Shown piece by piece: positions 39,234-47,955 of a stretch of DNA of 64,000 nt. This DNA comes from Symbiodinium natans. Its lineage: Eukaryota; Sar; Dinophyceae; Suessiales; Symbiodiniaceae. Every line of letters starts with the position of its first letter. Positions within the stretch are counted from its first letter, which is position 1. Where the stretch lies: assembly GCA_905221605.1 (NCBI GenBank), contig CAJNDS010000293.1, forward strand, positions 1 to 64,000. The letters are read 5' to 3'. The notes beneath the pieces are model-generated. The model had not been told where the DNA came from. It did not search any database and was given only the letters and a program-made list of their open reading frames with translations. The position numbers and the translations under genes were made by a program.

Positions 39234-42200
39234 ACATTGCCGAGCAATTACACAACTTACACCAAGCCTCGCAGTTGTCTTTATTATGCGGGACTTCGTT
39301 GTTTAGTCTCTGAGCAGTTATATTATTAGTTAAATAGCCGTTCTGGACATCAAACTCAAAGCGACAACCGCAGTTCTGGCAGTTTCCGTTTAGCCTCTTC
39401 ATAAACCATTCTGTGTCAACATATTTAGTCTCATCTATCTTTCTATCCTTCGCTTCATCTTGTAGCTTATAGTTTTTAATTTTATTTGTTAAATATCGGT
39501 GTAGATTTTCTTCGTTTAGCTCTCCATTGTTAGTCGCACCTTCATAAAACAAAACATCATTAAAATCAGTGCTTCTCGTTAAGGCGCACCATATCCACTC
39601 ACGGCTTACTAAATATGACTTCTCCCACTCGTGGATAGTTATTTTTCCTTTGATTGATGCCCCTTGTGCCGAATGGCAAGTGGCGCAGTAGTCGTATCTA
39701 AAATTATTATCTAAAGTGTAAATGTCGGTGGTGTATCTGTCTTTTGATTTTATGTTCTCTAATGTAACTACATTGCCTGATATATTAACTATTTTAAACC
39801 GATAATTAACATTAAACTTCGTATTTCCTACCTTCTTATACTTCCTACATATAAGCGTTTCCCCTACTTCGTATTTATCAGTTTTACCTAGGTTGCTTCT
39901 TATGTAGTTGGATACATATTTACATCTTATGTTGGTGTATGCTATGTTCTTTTCGGATGCCATTAGGTCGGCAGTCGTTTTAAAATATTTCCTTACAAAG
40001 TCGGTTATAGGAATGCGGTATATCCACATGTCGTCATACATACGGTTTAATGTGTCGCGGTTCTCATTCGCTTTTGGGTCGTCTTTCGCCCCTAGCCTCT
40101 TACAAATCTTAAGCATCATATTGTATTTAAATATTTGGTTGATACAGTCGTCTGCATATTCGTCAGGCTTTCTGGTATTGGTTAGGTCTTCAATCGGTGG
40201 CAGTTGTTTAACATCTCCCGCTCCTATAATGATTTTATCAGGATTGCTTTTAACGAACTCTCTAATCCTATTTAAGATATATAAACTATTCATATAAATC
40301 TCGTCAAACACTATACAGTTAAATTTACTATGGTCAAACTCTGGCAGTTTCTCCCCGTCGCCAACAGGAATAGCAAAGAATTTATTTGTAATGATTGCTT
40401 CATCGTCTATATTTTGCGATAAGCTGTTCTGCGGGACTACAAACAATGTCTTATAACCTAGCTTGCTAAAATGCTTTGCTATATGCGATTTACCACCACC
40501 GGCGTATTTACTTCTTATAATAAGCGGGCTCTTTTGAGTTATTTGTTTTGCTATGCTTTCGGTGTCCCACTCGTCTTTAATTTCTAGAGTTTCGTTGGTA
40601 TATTCTTGTATATTAGTTAATATGTTTTCTTTCATTTTGTGTTGCTCTGTCGGTGGGATTATTGATTTACCTTTTTCGTGTCTCCATCCTCCGATATTAT
40701 TGTTAAATGTTATTGCTTTCTTTGCCTTGCTTAAGTGCTCGCGCCTAATTACAAAGGCATCTGTTTTAATACTCCATATATCAACTCCATTTTTAATTAA
40801 ATTTGTATAATCCTCTTGTATTTTATGATTATGGATTTGAAGCAGTAGCTCCTTTATGTAAGTATATCCGTTTCTTAATGCCACTCTATCAGTCACTGTT
40901 AAGCAGTAATATTTTCTGTCCAATTCTTTGTCGGTTTCAAGGTCGTATCCTGTGATTTTATTAATTTTTCCTCCCACTTCTTGCTGATAATATAGCGCTT
41001 CCCTTAAACCGTCAAAGGCAAAGCTTTTTGAAGATTTGTTCGTCCCCTTCTCTAGCAATCCGAAATTCACATTTGCTATAAGCTTTTTGATTTTAGCATC
41101 TTCTGGGAAGTGGTCTGATATTTCGGTTGCCCATAACTGTTTAATAAGCTTTGTGTAATTCACCTTATACACTCTAGAAGGTTCTTTGTAATATAAGATT
41201 TCGCATTTGTCTGCGTAGTGCTTTAGAAACTTACCATATACCAAACAGTGTGTCTTATTAAAACATAACGCTTGTTCTTTAGGTTTAACTAAAAACAAAG
41301 TCAGTTCGTGAAACTTACTGTAATCGTGGGATTTGTAATTAAAATGCTTCCATATATCAAACTGATTAAAGACGGGAATCTCGGTAATTTGGTTGAAGGC
41401 GTGGGTGTAAGCTTTTCTTACATCTATTTCGGTGGTGGTTTCAGACATAAACCAGTATTTGTCGTATTTCTCGGTTCTTTGGTTAAACACCTTGTAGAAT
41501 TTATTTATTTCTCCCACCGGCGGGATTGTTCGGCACTCCTTAAGAATTTGTATATCGGTTTCGTTGTAATAGGATTTATGTAAGGGGTTAAATAATGCCT
41601 TATTGAATTCATACATTGCTTTAGACATATTGTTGTAAATCTGTTCCGTCCTTACGGTTATAGTTCCATCAACTGAGCTCGTCACTAGATTTTGTGTTTT
41701 AATCCTGTATCTTATGCTCTTCTTTTTAATGTAGAATTTGAAATACAAATCGGAAACGATACAACCAGTAAATCTCACTTGTGGCTCATACCCTGCCATC
41801 TTGCTTTCGTAAAACAACTGGGTCAAATCGTTGCCATCATATATTAGCGTATAGTTGTCTTTCTCTCTGAACTTCTTAAGGTCATCTAATGACTGTATCA
41901 TTTTACATTCAGTGGGTTCGTCATTTTCGTTTATGTGGTAATCTGGGGAAGCCTTAACCGATACATCTTGATTCTCGCGGATTGCTACCATCTGCCTTAA
42001 CATCTGTAGGTTGTCGTTCGCAGCGTAGATATGATTGTTTTTAACTAGGGCGTATAATGTTGGTATATGGTGGTTGTATTTGGTAGGCGAGTATTTGAAA
42101 ATCGGCTTTATGAAGGAGTTGAATATCCTTACTTGAATGCCGTAATGTTCAAACACCGGCACCATATCCTGTATTGATGCCCCGTTGGTTTTGAAATCCT

Positions 42201-43086
42201 CTTCGGTTTTATTCATCAGTTTTAACATACTTTTTTTTGTTAATCTGTTCTTCTCCCTTCGCTTCTCGCCCATTAGCGTATCCTTATACCAATCGGTGAT
42301 GGTGTTGAACCAACATTCGTTTTCTTTGTAATGCTTTACATTTATCGCTTCCTTAAAGGTTTCAAACTCGGGGTCTAAAGGCGTTTGAATGTAGATGTTA
42401 TACATACTTAAATTAGCTGTATTTGTTAGTTTTTCGTTTTTAGGGTCAAAATTGACATCATCATCAACGCGTTCTACACTGAGTAATTTAATACAATCGA
42501 TGTAGTCCTTATGAAATTCTAACTCGTCATATGCTTCTCGGTCTGTTTGTAAGGTTTGAAACAACTTAATAAACAGTCTCGCAGTGTCCTTCTCGGTGCG
42601 AAATACCCTTTTTCTAACTATGTCCTCTATGTAATTAGTAGATTTTACATTCAATGTTTTCGGGTCTTTCCATAAAATGACGTAGGGTCTGCCTTTGCTG
42701 TCTTTAAATGCTGTCTTGAGTTCTTTTTCCCTCTTTTCATCCTTCAGTCTGTAAAACAACGCATCTACCGAGTAGGTGTTAGAAGTATTTCGCTTTTTGT
42801 TTTCCTTCTTTGCTTCCCGCATTCGTTGCCCGAGTGGTTCTTTGTCGTGGTGTTTGTCGTGGATTTTGTCGTATGTGTTGTTTGCTTTCGTTTTTTGTTT
42901 GTCGGTTTTTGCGGTTATAAACTGTCTGATTAGATTGTCCGCGGTGGTGAATTGTGCTATTTTACGGTCTTCATAAAAATTAATTAGATTTTGTATTTTT
43001 TCTCTGGTGCCTTGTGTGAGGCGATTTTTGTAGTTGTCGTAGGTTGTTTGTAAAGCTCTCGTGTTACGCTTAATATTTTTACTCAT
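39232..43086 (-). CDS. DNA polymerase (PolB-like) fused to SF1 helicase
   Basis: The 1284-residue frame is intact. Cys258 (Glu-Cys-Trp-Phe) and His352 (Asn-His-Ile-Tyr) may form an OTU-like cysteine protease site, as known in Polinton polymerases. Palm motifs are Asp555 (Ile-Asp-Val-Arg-Lys-Ala-Tyr, A), Lys668...Asn672...Gly676 (B) and Lys774-Thr-Asp776 (C), a divergent family-B pattern. The helicase has Gly-Gly-Gly-Lys-Ser (863-867), Val-Phe-Asp-Glu (926-929), Gly-Asp-Val-Lys-Gln-Leu-Pro-Pro (957-964) and later Pif1/RecD-like motifs. The last 45 residues form a Cys/His treble-clef. It would replicate the element. No protein primer is seen. The polymerase call is moderate, the helicase call strong. 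Confidence 0.82.
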   Translation of the reverse strand: MSKNIKRNTRALQTTYDNYKNRLTQGTREKIQNLINFYEDRKIAQFTTADNLIRQFITAKTDKQKTKANNTYDKIHDKHHDKEPLGQRMREAKKENKKRNTSNTYSVDALFYRLKDEKREKELKTAFKDSKGRPYVILWKDPKTLNVKSTNYIEDIVRKRVFRTEKDTARLFIKLFQTLQTDREAYDELEFHKDYIDCIKLLSVERVDDDVNFDPKNEKLTNTANLSMYNIYIQTPLDPEFETFKEAINVKHYKENECWFNTITDWYKDTLMGEKRREKNRLTKKSMLKLMNKTEEDFKTNGASIQDMVPVFEHYGIQVRIFNSFIKPIFKYSPTKYNHHIPTLYALVKNNHIYAANDNLQMLRQMVAIRENQDVSVKASPDYHINENDEPTECKMIQSLDDLKKFREKDNYTLIYDGNDLTQLFYESKMAGYEPQVRFTGCIVSDLYFKFYIKKKSIRYRIKTQNLVTSSVDGTITVRTEQIYNNMSKAMYEFNKALFNPLHKSYYNETDIQILKECRTIPPVGEINKFYKVFNQRTEKYDKYWFMSETTTEIDVRKAYTHAFNQITEIPVFNQFDIWKHFNYKSHDYSKFHELTLFLVKPKEQALCFNKTHCLVYGKFLKHYADKCEILYYKEPSRVYKVNYTKLIKQLWATEISDHFPEDAKIKKLIANVNFGLLEKGTNKSSKSFAFDGLREALYYQQEVGGKINKITGYDLETDKELDRKYYCLTVTDRVALRNGYTYIKELLLQIHNHKIQEDYTNLIKNGVDIWSIKTDAFVIRREHLSKAKKAITFNNNIGGWRHEKGKSIIPPTEQHKMKENILTNIQEYTNETLEIKDEWDTESIAKQITQKSPLIIRSKYAGGGKSHIAKHFSKLGYKTLFVVPQNSLSQNIDDEAIITNKFFAIPVGDGEKLPEFDHSKFNCIVFDEIYMNSLYILNRIREFVKSNPDKIIIGAGDVKQLPPIEDLTNTRKPDEYADDCINQIFKYNMMLKICKRLGAKDDPKANENRDTLNRMYDDMWIYRIPITDFVRKYFKTTADLMASEKNIAYTNIRCKYVSNYIRSNLGKTDKYEVGETLICRKYKKVGNTKFNVNYRFKIVNISGNVVTLENIKSKDRYTTDIYTLDNNFRYDYCATCHSAQGASIKGKITIHEWEKSYLVSREWIWCALTRSTDFNDVLFYEGATNNGELNEENLHRYLTNKIKNYKLQDEAKDRKIDETKYVDTEWFMKRLNGNCQNCGCRFEFDVQNGYLTNNITAQRLNNEVPHNKDNCEAWCKLCNCSAM

Positions 43087-43203
43087 AAAGCAATATAATT
43101 ACAATATAAATTAAATTTCTTTTTAAATACTTTTTCTAAAGATTTGTTGCTATATCTAGAAACCCATATCTAAAGATAAAATATTAATATATAGTATAGT
43201 AAT
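43087..43203. promoter_or_regulatory. Bidirectional AT-rich promoter region
   Basis: The 117-bp gap separates the divergent polymerase and 104-residue genes. It contains ATATCTAGAAACCCATATCTAAAGATAAAATATTAATATATAG on the plus side, with two TCTA cores close to the ATG at 43204. Confidence 0.6.
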
Positions 43204-43518
43204 ATGACTAACTTTAAAAGTCCCGAGGATATGACAATGGATGAGATTAAGCAACAACTGGCATTGTATCAGAGGCTTTATTATGCTAAGCGTAGGGAAG
43301 ACGAGCAGTTTATGCAAAAGAAGCGCGAGGCAAGCTTAAGGCATACCCAAAAGAAGAGAATTAAGGAATATGTAGAAGAAAATAAGTTAAGCGAAGAAGA
43401 CTTAACGCCCACACAAATTAACGAAATCATTACAGATAAGAAGCCTAGCGGGAAGAAGCGCGGAGCACCAAAATACGATATGAACGAATACAAGGTGATT
43501 ATGCCTAATGCTGTTTAA
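43204..43518 (+). CDS. Small basic AT-PLV protein
   Basis: A 104-residue helical, charged protein with a Lys-Lys-Arg-Gly-Ala-Pro-Lys segment near the C-terminus that could bind DNA. It lies just upstream of the integrase gene. The family is unknown; a role with the integrase is possible from position only. Confidence 0.6.
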   Translation: MTNFKSPEDMTMDEIKQQLALYQRLYYAKRREDEQFMQKKREASLRHTQKKRIKEYVEENKLSEEDLTPTQINEIITDKKPSGKKRGAPKYDMNEYKVIMPNAV

Positions 43519-43558
43519 AAAATGATGATTTAATTAATTATATTAAATCATTATTTTT
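43518..43558. terminator. Long AT-rich hairpin upstream of integrase
   Basis: AAAAATGATGATTTAAT pairs with ATTAAATCATTATTTTT (16 of 17). It begins at the stop codon of the preceding gene and ends where the integrase frame opens, leaving no room for a normal integrase ATG. Confidence 0.6.
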
Positions 43559-44484
43559 TGTTACTTATTTTTCTGAGTGAGAAACAGAAAATTATTAATG
43601 ATGTATATTTTGATAGAGCCGGTTATGGTGCAAAACAAAGGACATTAAGCGAAGCACGGGAGAAGGACAAAACTATAACAATGGCAGATATAAACGAGTT
43701 TTTTAGAAAGAATGTTGAACAAAAAAGAAAGCCGGTAGGCCAAAACAGTTTTATCGCCCCTCATTCTGCCTACGAGTATCAGATGGATTTGTTTTTTATA
43801 AACGATTTGGATGAACAAAAGTTTAGGGTAGGCGTTTTGATGATTGATATTTTTGATAAATTCATGTATGTAGTGCCGATAAAAAGCAAACAAGAAGGAG
43901 ATGTAGCGAGTGGAATGATTGAATGTTTAAATAAGATGGGTAAGAAACCTCAAATAATTTATACAGATGATGAAACTGCACTTTCCACTGATGCAATACA
44001 AAAATATTTGAAGGATGAGAACATAGAACATCATAGAACGAGGGCGCACCCAAATTTTAGCGAAAGAGCCATCAGAACTTTTAAAGATTTATTGTATAGG
44101 AGAGTTGAAGCAGATGAGAAAAAAGGAAAACAAAACATCCAATGGACTGATTACATACTAGAAATATTACTAACCTATAATAATCAAATGAAGCATTCTG
44201 CAACGGGATTCACGCCGAAAGAAGCCCGAAAGCCCAGTAACCAATTCAAAGTGAAACTAAATTTAACGATGAAGGGCAAAAAGAACCGCGTATATCCTGA
44301 ACTAAATGTAGGAGATGAGGTTAAAATATTTAGGAAACGAAAACCAAATGAAAAAGAAAGAGTGGGAAATTACAGCCAAAATATTTATACAATGGAAAAT
44401 ATTGAAAATAAGTTAGGGCAAAATTATTACAGAGTTGAGGGCAATAATCGGCAGTATCTTCGTTTTGAGTTGTTAAAAGTTTAA
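43558..44484 (+). CDS. Retroviral-type (rve) integrase of the AT-PLV
   Basis: The 308-residue frame has an N-terminal Tyr-Phe-Asp-Arg-Ala-Gly-Tyr-Gly region as in Polinton integrases. The DDE core is Asp in Gln-Met-Asp-Leu, Asp in Tyr-Thr-Asp-Asp-Glu, and Glu in Phe-Ser-Glu-Arg-Ala-Ile-Arg-Thr. A C-terminal SH3/chromo-like part follows. It would insert the genome and make the observed 5-bp duplication. The frame opens only with TTG (43558). The first ATG is codon 42, which would lose conserved N-terminal sequence, so the true start is uncertain or the start codon has been lost. Confidence 0.85.
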   Translation: MLLIFLSEKQKIINDVYFDRAGYGAKQRTLSEAREKDKTITMADINEFFRKNVEQKRKPVGQNSFIAPHSAYEYQMDLFFINDLDEQKFRVGVLMIDIFDKFMYVVPIKSKQEGDVASGMIECLNKMGKKPQIIYTDDETALSTDAIQKYLKDENIEHHRTRAHPNFSERAIRTFKDLLYRRVEADEKKGKQNIQWTDYILEILLTYNNQMKHSATGFTPKEARKPSNQFKVKLNLTMKGKKNRVYPELNVGDEVKIFRKRKPNEKERVGNYSQNIYTMENIENKLGQNYYRVEGNNRQYLRFELLKV

Positions 44485-44501
44485 TAATCTTATGAATTTA
44501 T

Positions 44502-44555
44502 TTTCTAAAGAAAAAACCATCTAAAGAAATAATACCTATATATATTAACAGGAAA
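44502..44555 (+). promoter_or_regulatory. Conserved upstream element of right terminal gene
   Basis: TTTCTAAAGAAAAAACCATCTAAAGAAATAATACC and TATATATATTAACAGG precede the ATG at 44556. The same sequence with a 2-base gap and a few changes precedes the outermost gene of the left arm (20275-20335). Confidence 0.7.
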
Positions 44556-45164
44556 ATGTTCAAGTTTGAAAGCTGTTGGAAGTGCGAAGAAATGAACAAA
44601 GTAATGGTGTTAAATAGCAAGTTGCCAATTGATATATGTAATCGCGTATGCGAATATGATAAGTGCGATAAGTGTAGGAATAAGATAATGGAAGAGGAAG
44701 ATTTAGATGAAAACCCCAGATTTTCAAAACTAAACAAAGTTCAAAAGATAATCATACACTTGAAATATCGCAATTTTCATATTGATACAAATATGGATAG
44801 GCGAAAATATAAAAACATCATCAGAAGGTCAAATAACCCGCTGCGAAAGATAATGAAGCAATTTGTAAATATCAGAAACCATTCAGACCACGAGCGTCTT
44901 ATGTTTCACGGTGTATGTCACTGTATGTTACTATATGCTGTCTTTAGCAGTTTAAGTGATATAGAAAAGCTTAAAGCGGAAATCGCGCATTACAATATTA
45001 AAACCGCTACTATTAGATTTAACGGCTTTGAAATTAGTAAGGAAGTTATAGTAAAGGAAATACTACGCGAATGTTTTGATTTTTGGCTGGTCGGTTGGAG
45101 GGATTATTACAATACAACAACCGAAGAAATTATGGAGTATGTAGAGTATGTGTTTTCGCTATAG
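44556..45164 (+). CDS. AT-PLV Cys-rich protein of unknown function
   Basis: The 202-residue protein starts with Cys-Trp-Lys-Cys. Leu-Pro-Ile-Asp-Ile-Cys and Cys-Asp-Lys-Cys follow within the first 45 residues, a likely zinc-binding module. The rest is mixed with a His-Gly-Val-Cys-His-Cys stretch near residue 115. It points outward to the right end and shares an upstream element with the left outermost gene. No family is recognised. Confidence 0.7.
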   Translation: MFKFESCWKCEEMNKVMVLNSKLPIDICNRVCEYDKCDKCRNKIMEEEDLDENPRFSKLNKVQKIIIHLKYRNFHIDTNMDRRKYKNIIRRSNNPLRKIMKQFVNIRNHSDHERLMFHGVCHCMLLYAVFSSLSDIEKLKAEIAHYNIKTATIRFNGFEISKEVIVKEILRECFDFWLVGWRDYYNTTTEEIMEYVEYVFSL

Positions 45165-45174
45165 TTTCGCAACC

Positions 45175-45202
45175 ATAACATTATTTTTTCTTCTAATGTT
45201 AT
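45175..45202. terminator. Hairpin after right-most AT-PLV gene
   Basis: ATAACATTA and TAATGTTAT form a nine-bp stem around a ten-base T-rich loop, about ten bases after the stop. It mirrors the hairpin beyond the left-most gene. Confidence 0.55.
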
Positions 45203-45556
45203 GTTTGTAACCATCCTAAACCCTAAAAAATTCCGTCACATATGTTGTCGTATGTTGGTCTTTGAGTTTTTTGTTGTTTTTGTGTTTTCTTTGTTTTTTT
45301 GTGTTCTTGTCTAGGGTTTTGCCTATGTTTTGCTTACTGTTTTGCTTTTTCGTATGGTTTCGGATATTCCCTAACAATTCCAGTTACAAATTTTGGGCTT
45401 TACTGGGTTGGTTTCACGGGGCTACGTGGGTTGGTTTCACGGGGCTACGTGGGTTGGTTTAACGGGGCTACGTGGGTTGGTTTCACGGGGCTACGTGGGT
45501 CGGAAATTCCTTCGCGCGTGAGGGGGATTATTGGGCAAAACGGCCATTCAACCGTG
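45203..45556. other. Gene-free stretch inside right terminal repeat, with 23-bp minisatellite
   Basis: A GT-rich part (45240-45370) is followed by four tandem 23-bp units GGTTTCACGGGGCTACGTGGGTT at about 45408-45505. The units are GC-rich unlike the rest of the element and are absent from the corresponding place at the left end. Confidence 0.7.
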
Positions 45557-45896
45557 CCCTAAACCTTATTCCCTATTATAGATATTTTATTAGAGACTAC
45601 CATTTCCATTTTCAAGGGTTAGGGTTTTCAGGTTGGGAATATGGGTTTTTCTATGGGGGTATTGGTGAATGGGGTTTAGAGTGGGATTTTTCTATGTGGT
45701 GGTGTATGGGTCTTCTAATGGTTCTATCTTGTGGGTATTAGGTATAGGTTGTTATGGTTTTGGGTCTTTGGGTGAGTTATTCCTAGGGTTCTACCTATGG
45801 GTCTTGGGTGGGTTGAAGGTTGAGGCATAGGTTGTTATGGTTTTGGGTGCTAGGGGGTGGTGCATGGTTAGAAAATGGAAATGGTATCCGCTAACT
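45557..45896. repeat. AT-PLV right terminal inverted repeat
   Basis: The 340-bp reverse-complement partner of 19344-19682 ends ...GGTATCCGCTAACT. It carries the same outer/inner inverted ATACCATTTCCATTTT pair. Confidence 0.95.
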
Positions 45897-45901
45897 AACC
45901 A
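45897..45901. repeat. Target-site duplication, right copy (AACCA)
   Basis: Second copy of the 5-bp duplication flanking the AT-PLV. Confidence 0.9.
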
Positions 45902-47955
45902 CGTGCGAGTTGGACCACATCGTCCCCGTGCACCAGTCCTTCGCCGCACAGGCCCAGAACCTCCAGGCACTGTGCCTCGAGTGCCACCGGAACAAAACGG
46001 CCCTGGAGTCCTCGCACGCCACGACACTGGAGTCGCGCTTCAGCCGGCGGGCTTACGAGCAGTACGTGGAATCGCCTCGACTCCCGCCGCTCGTCTTCAA
46101 GCTCAACAGCCACAAGCCGGACCACATCTGCCACGGTATAGACGTTGTGCGGTGCCGCAAGAACGGCCTGGCCCATGCCAAGTTCCCGGCGCCCATCTTC
46201 TGCCCCAAGGACAACGTGGAGCAAGCCCGCGAAGGGCACCTGGCGGACCTGACCTACGTGAGGCTTCGGGAGGACGGGCGTTGGGCGGCGTTCAAGCAGC
46301 TCCCCTACGTGGGCCAGGGCTGGTACGCCAAGCCTGCGGTGGCCTACATGCTGGAAAAGGGCCTTGCGACATGGAGCGACTTCGTGTACAGCCTGGACGC
46401 CACGGCGCACGTGGACCAGGAGTCCGTGGCCCAGGCCCTGCAGAAAATGGAGGCGGCTTGGCCGGAGGGAGAGGAGCACTACGCGAAGCTGTCGGTGAAT
46501 GCCCTCATCGGGCTGTGGGCACGCAACATGAACCTCATCTACACCATGCGCACCAGCAACCACCAGTTCGACGGGTCCGGGTGCCAGCACCGGGAGCTGT
46601 TCCTGGACGCCGCGGGTGGGATGCACTGGGATCACATCTACGTGACCCAGTTGTTGTCCAACCGGAGCTGCCAGCCTGTGCACGACTTCGTGATCTCCAG
46701 AATCCGGGATGCACTCGCAACCGTGCCGTCGAGGTACCTGAAGGCCGTCAAAACGGACTGCGTCGTCTTCCAGGACCTGCCCAAAAAGTTCCAGGGCCTT
46801 GTGGACAGCCTGGTCCGCGAAAGGCATCCCGACGGCACGCCCGTGTACCGATGCGAGGAGGTCAAGGGCCTCGAAGGCCAGTATCGGATCCCCCGAATCG
46901 AGGCGGAGTGGATGTGCAACATTGACACCTGGAAGGTCGCGGAGGACCCTGTGCTCCACTGCCTCGAGGGCGGGAGCCTGCTGCTGACCGGCTACCCGGG
47001 CACCGGGAAGACCCACCTGGCGCGCCAGATCGTGACCGCCCTCCGGGAAGAAGGGTACAAGGTGAAGATCATCACGAAGACCCACTCCTCCGTGCAGAAC
47101 TTTGGAACGCAGGCGGAAACGGCCGACCACTGGGCGCGGAGCACCGTCCGGAACGGCTACTGCAACATCGACTGGCTGGTGGTGGAGGAGATTACGCAGC
47201 TCGACACGGGGCTGTGGAACGACATCGCCTGCGTCTCCATGAACCGCAAAGTCAAGTTCCTGCTGCTTGGCGACTTCCGCCAGTTCCCCGCCGTCATGGA
47301 CAACTTCGCGGGCACCCCGGTGCAGTGGGAGCTCAAGCACTGCCAGCTGCTCCACGACCTCACCGACGGCTGGCACCACGAGCTCACCGAGAACAGGAGG
47401 AGCGACCCGGGCATCTTCGACTTCCTCCGGTGGCTCCGGGTCGACGAGCCCCGGGAGCAGTCCCTCCCGGAAGCGGTCCGGGCGGCCCGGGAAAGGTTTC
47501 CGCGGCAAGGCGAGCCCGATGTCAGCCTGGTCATCTCCCACGCCCACCGCATCAGGATCAATGCGCGGGACAACCGTCGCCTGGCCCCGCCGGAAGCTGT
47601 GACGATCGAGTACACCGGCACTGGCCCGACGACCACCAACATGCCGCAGACCACGCGGGTCTGGCCCGGGTTGAAGCTCATCGGCGTCGGCGGCCGCGTG
47701 ACCAAAGGCATCTACGTGCATGTGGCAGAAGTGGGCCCCGAGAAGATCGTCTTGGACGGCGGCGACTCCTTCACCCACGCCGCCCTCCTGAAACACACCC
47801 GGCTGTGCCACGCCATCACCTACGCCTCGTGTCAAGGCCTGACGCTCGAGGGGCGGGTCTTCCTGTCCGACACCGAGAGCCCGCACTTCACCCTCAAGCA
47901 CCTCTATGTGGGGAGCAGCAGGGCCACCAGCAGCGAGCTCCTGAGCGTGCTCTAG
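45902..47955 (+). pseudogene. GC-PLV DNA polymerase-HNH-helicase, 3' part
   Basis: With one AACCA copy kept, this continues the frame broken at 19343. It begins Cys-Glu-Leu-Asp-His-Ile-Val-Pro and has Cys-Leu-Glu-Cys-His, completing an HNH nuclease zinc site. Palm motifs follow: Gly-Ile-Asp-Val-Val-Arg (near 46138), Lys-Leu-Ser-Val-Asn-Ala-Leu-Ile-Gly (near 46490) and Val-Lys-Thr-Asp (near 46750). Then comes an SF1 helicase: Gly-Tyr-Pro-Gly-Thr-Gly-Lys-Thr, Val-Val-Glu-Glu and Gly-Asp-Phe-Arg-Gln-Phe-Pro. The parallel with the AT-PLV protein is clear through motif A to the helicase. The 684 codons are open, apart from the insertion. Confidence 0.8.

Larger units (their letters stand above)
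19344..45896. mobile_element. AT-rich Polinton-like virus (AT-PLV), integrated
   Basis: The element spans 26,553 bp and is visibly AT-rich against GC-rich flanks. It has terminal inverted repeats of 339/340 bp beginning AGTTAGCGGATACC and a 5-bp target duplication. Removing a nested 9,392-bp retrotransposon (27562-36953) leaves about 17.2 kb, a normal size for Polinton-like viruses and virophages. It encodes a polymerase-SF1 helicase fusion, rve integrase, double-jelly-roll major capsid and penton-like proteins, a lipase-like protein, two GIY-YIG proteins and a DUF5754-like protein. The element splits the polymerase gene of a second, GC-rich provirus. No FtsK/HerA packaging ATPase or Ulp1 protease could be found. 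Confidence 0.93.

Noticed and set aside
45262-45741. Hydrophobic plus-strand frames near the right terminal repeat
   Set aside because: They run through the GT-rich stretch, the 23-bp minisatellite and the terminal repeat; no gene is expected across these.
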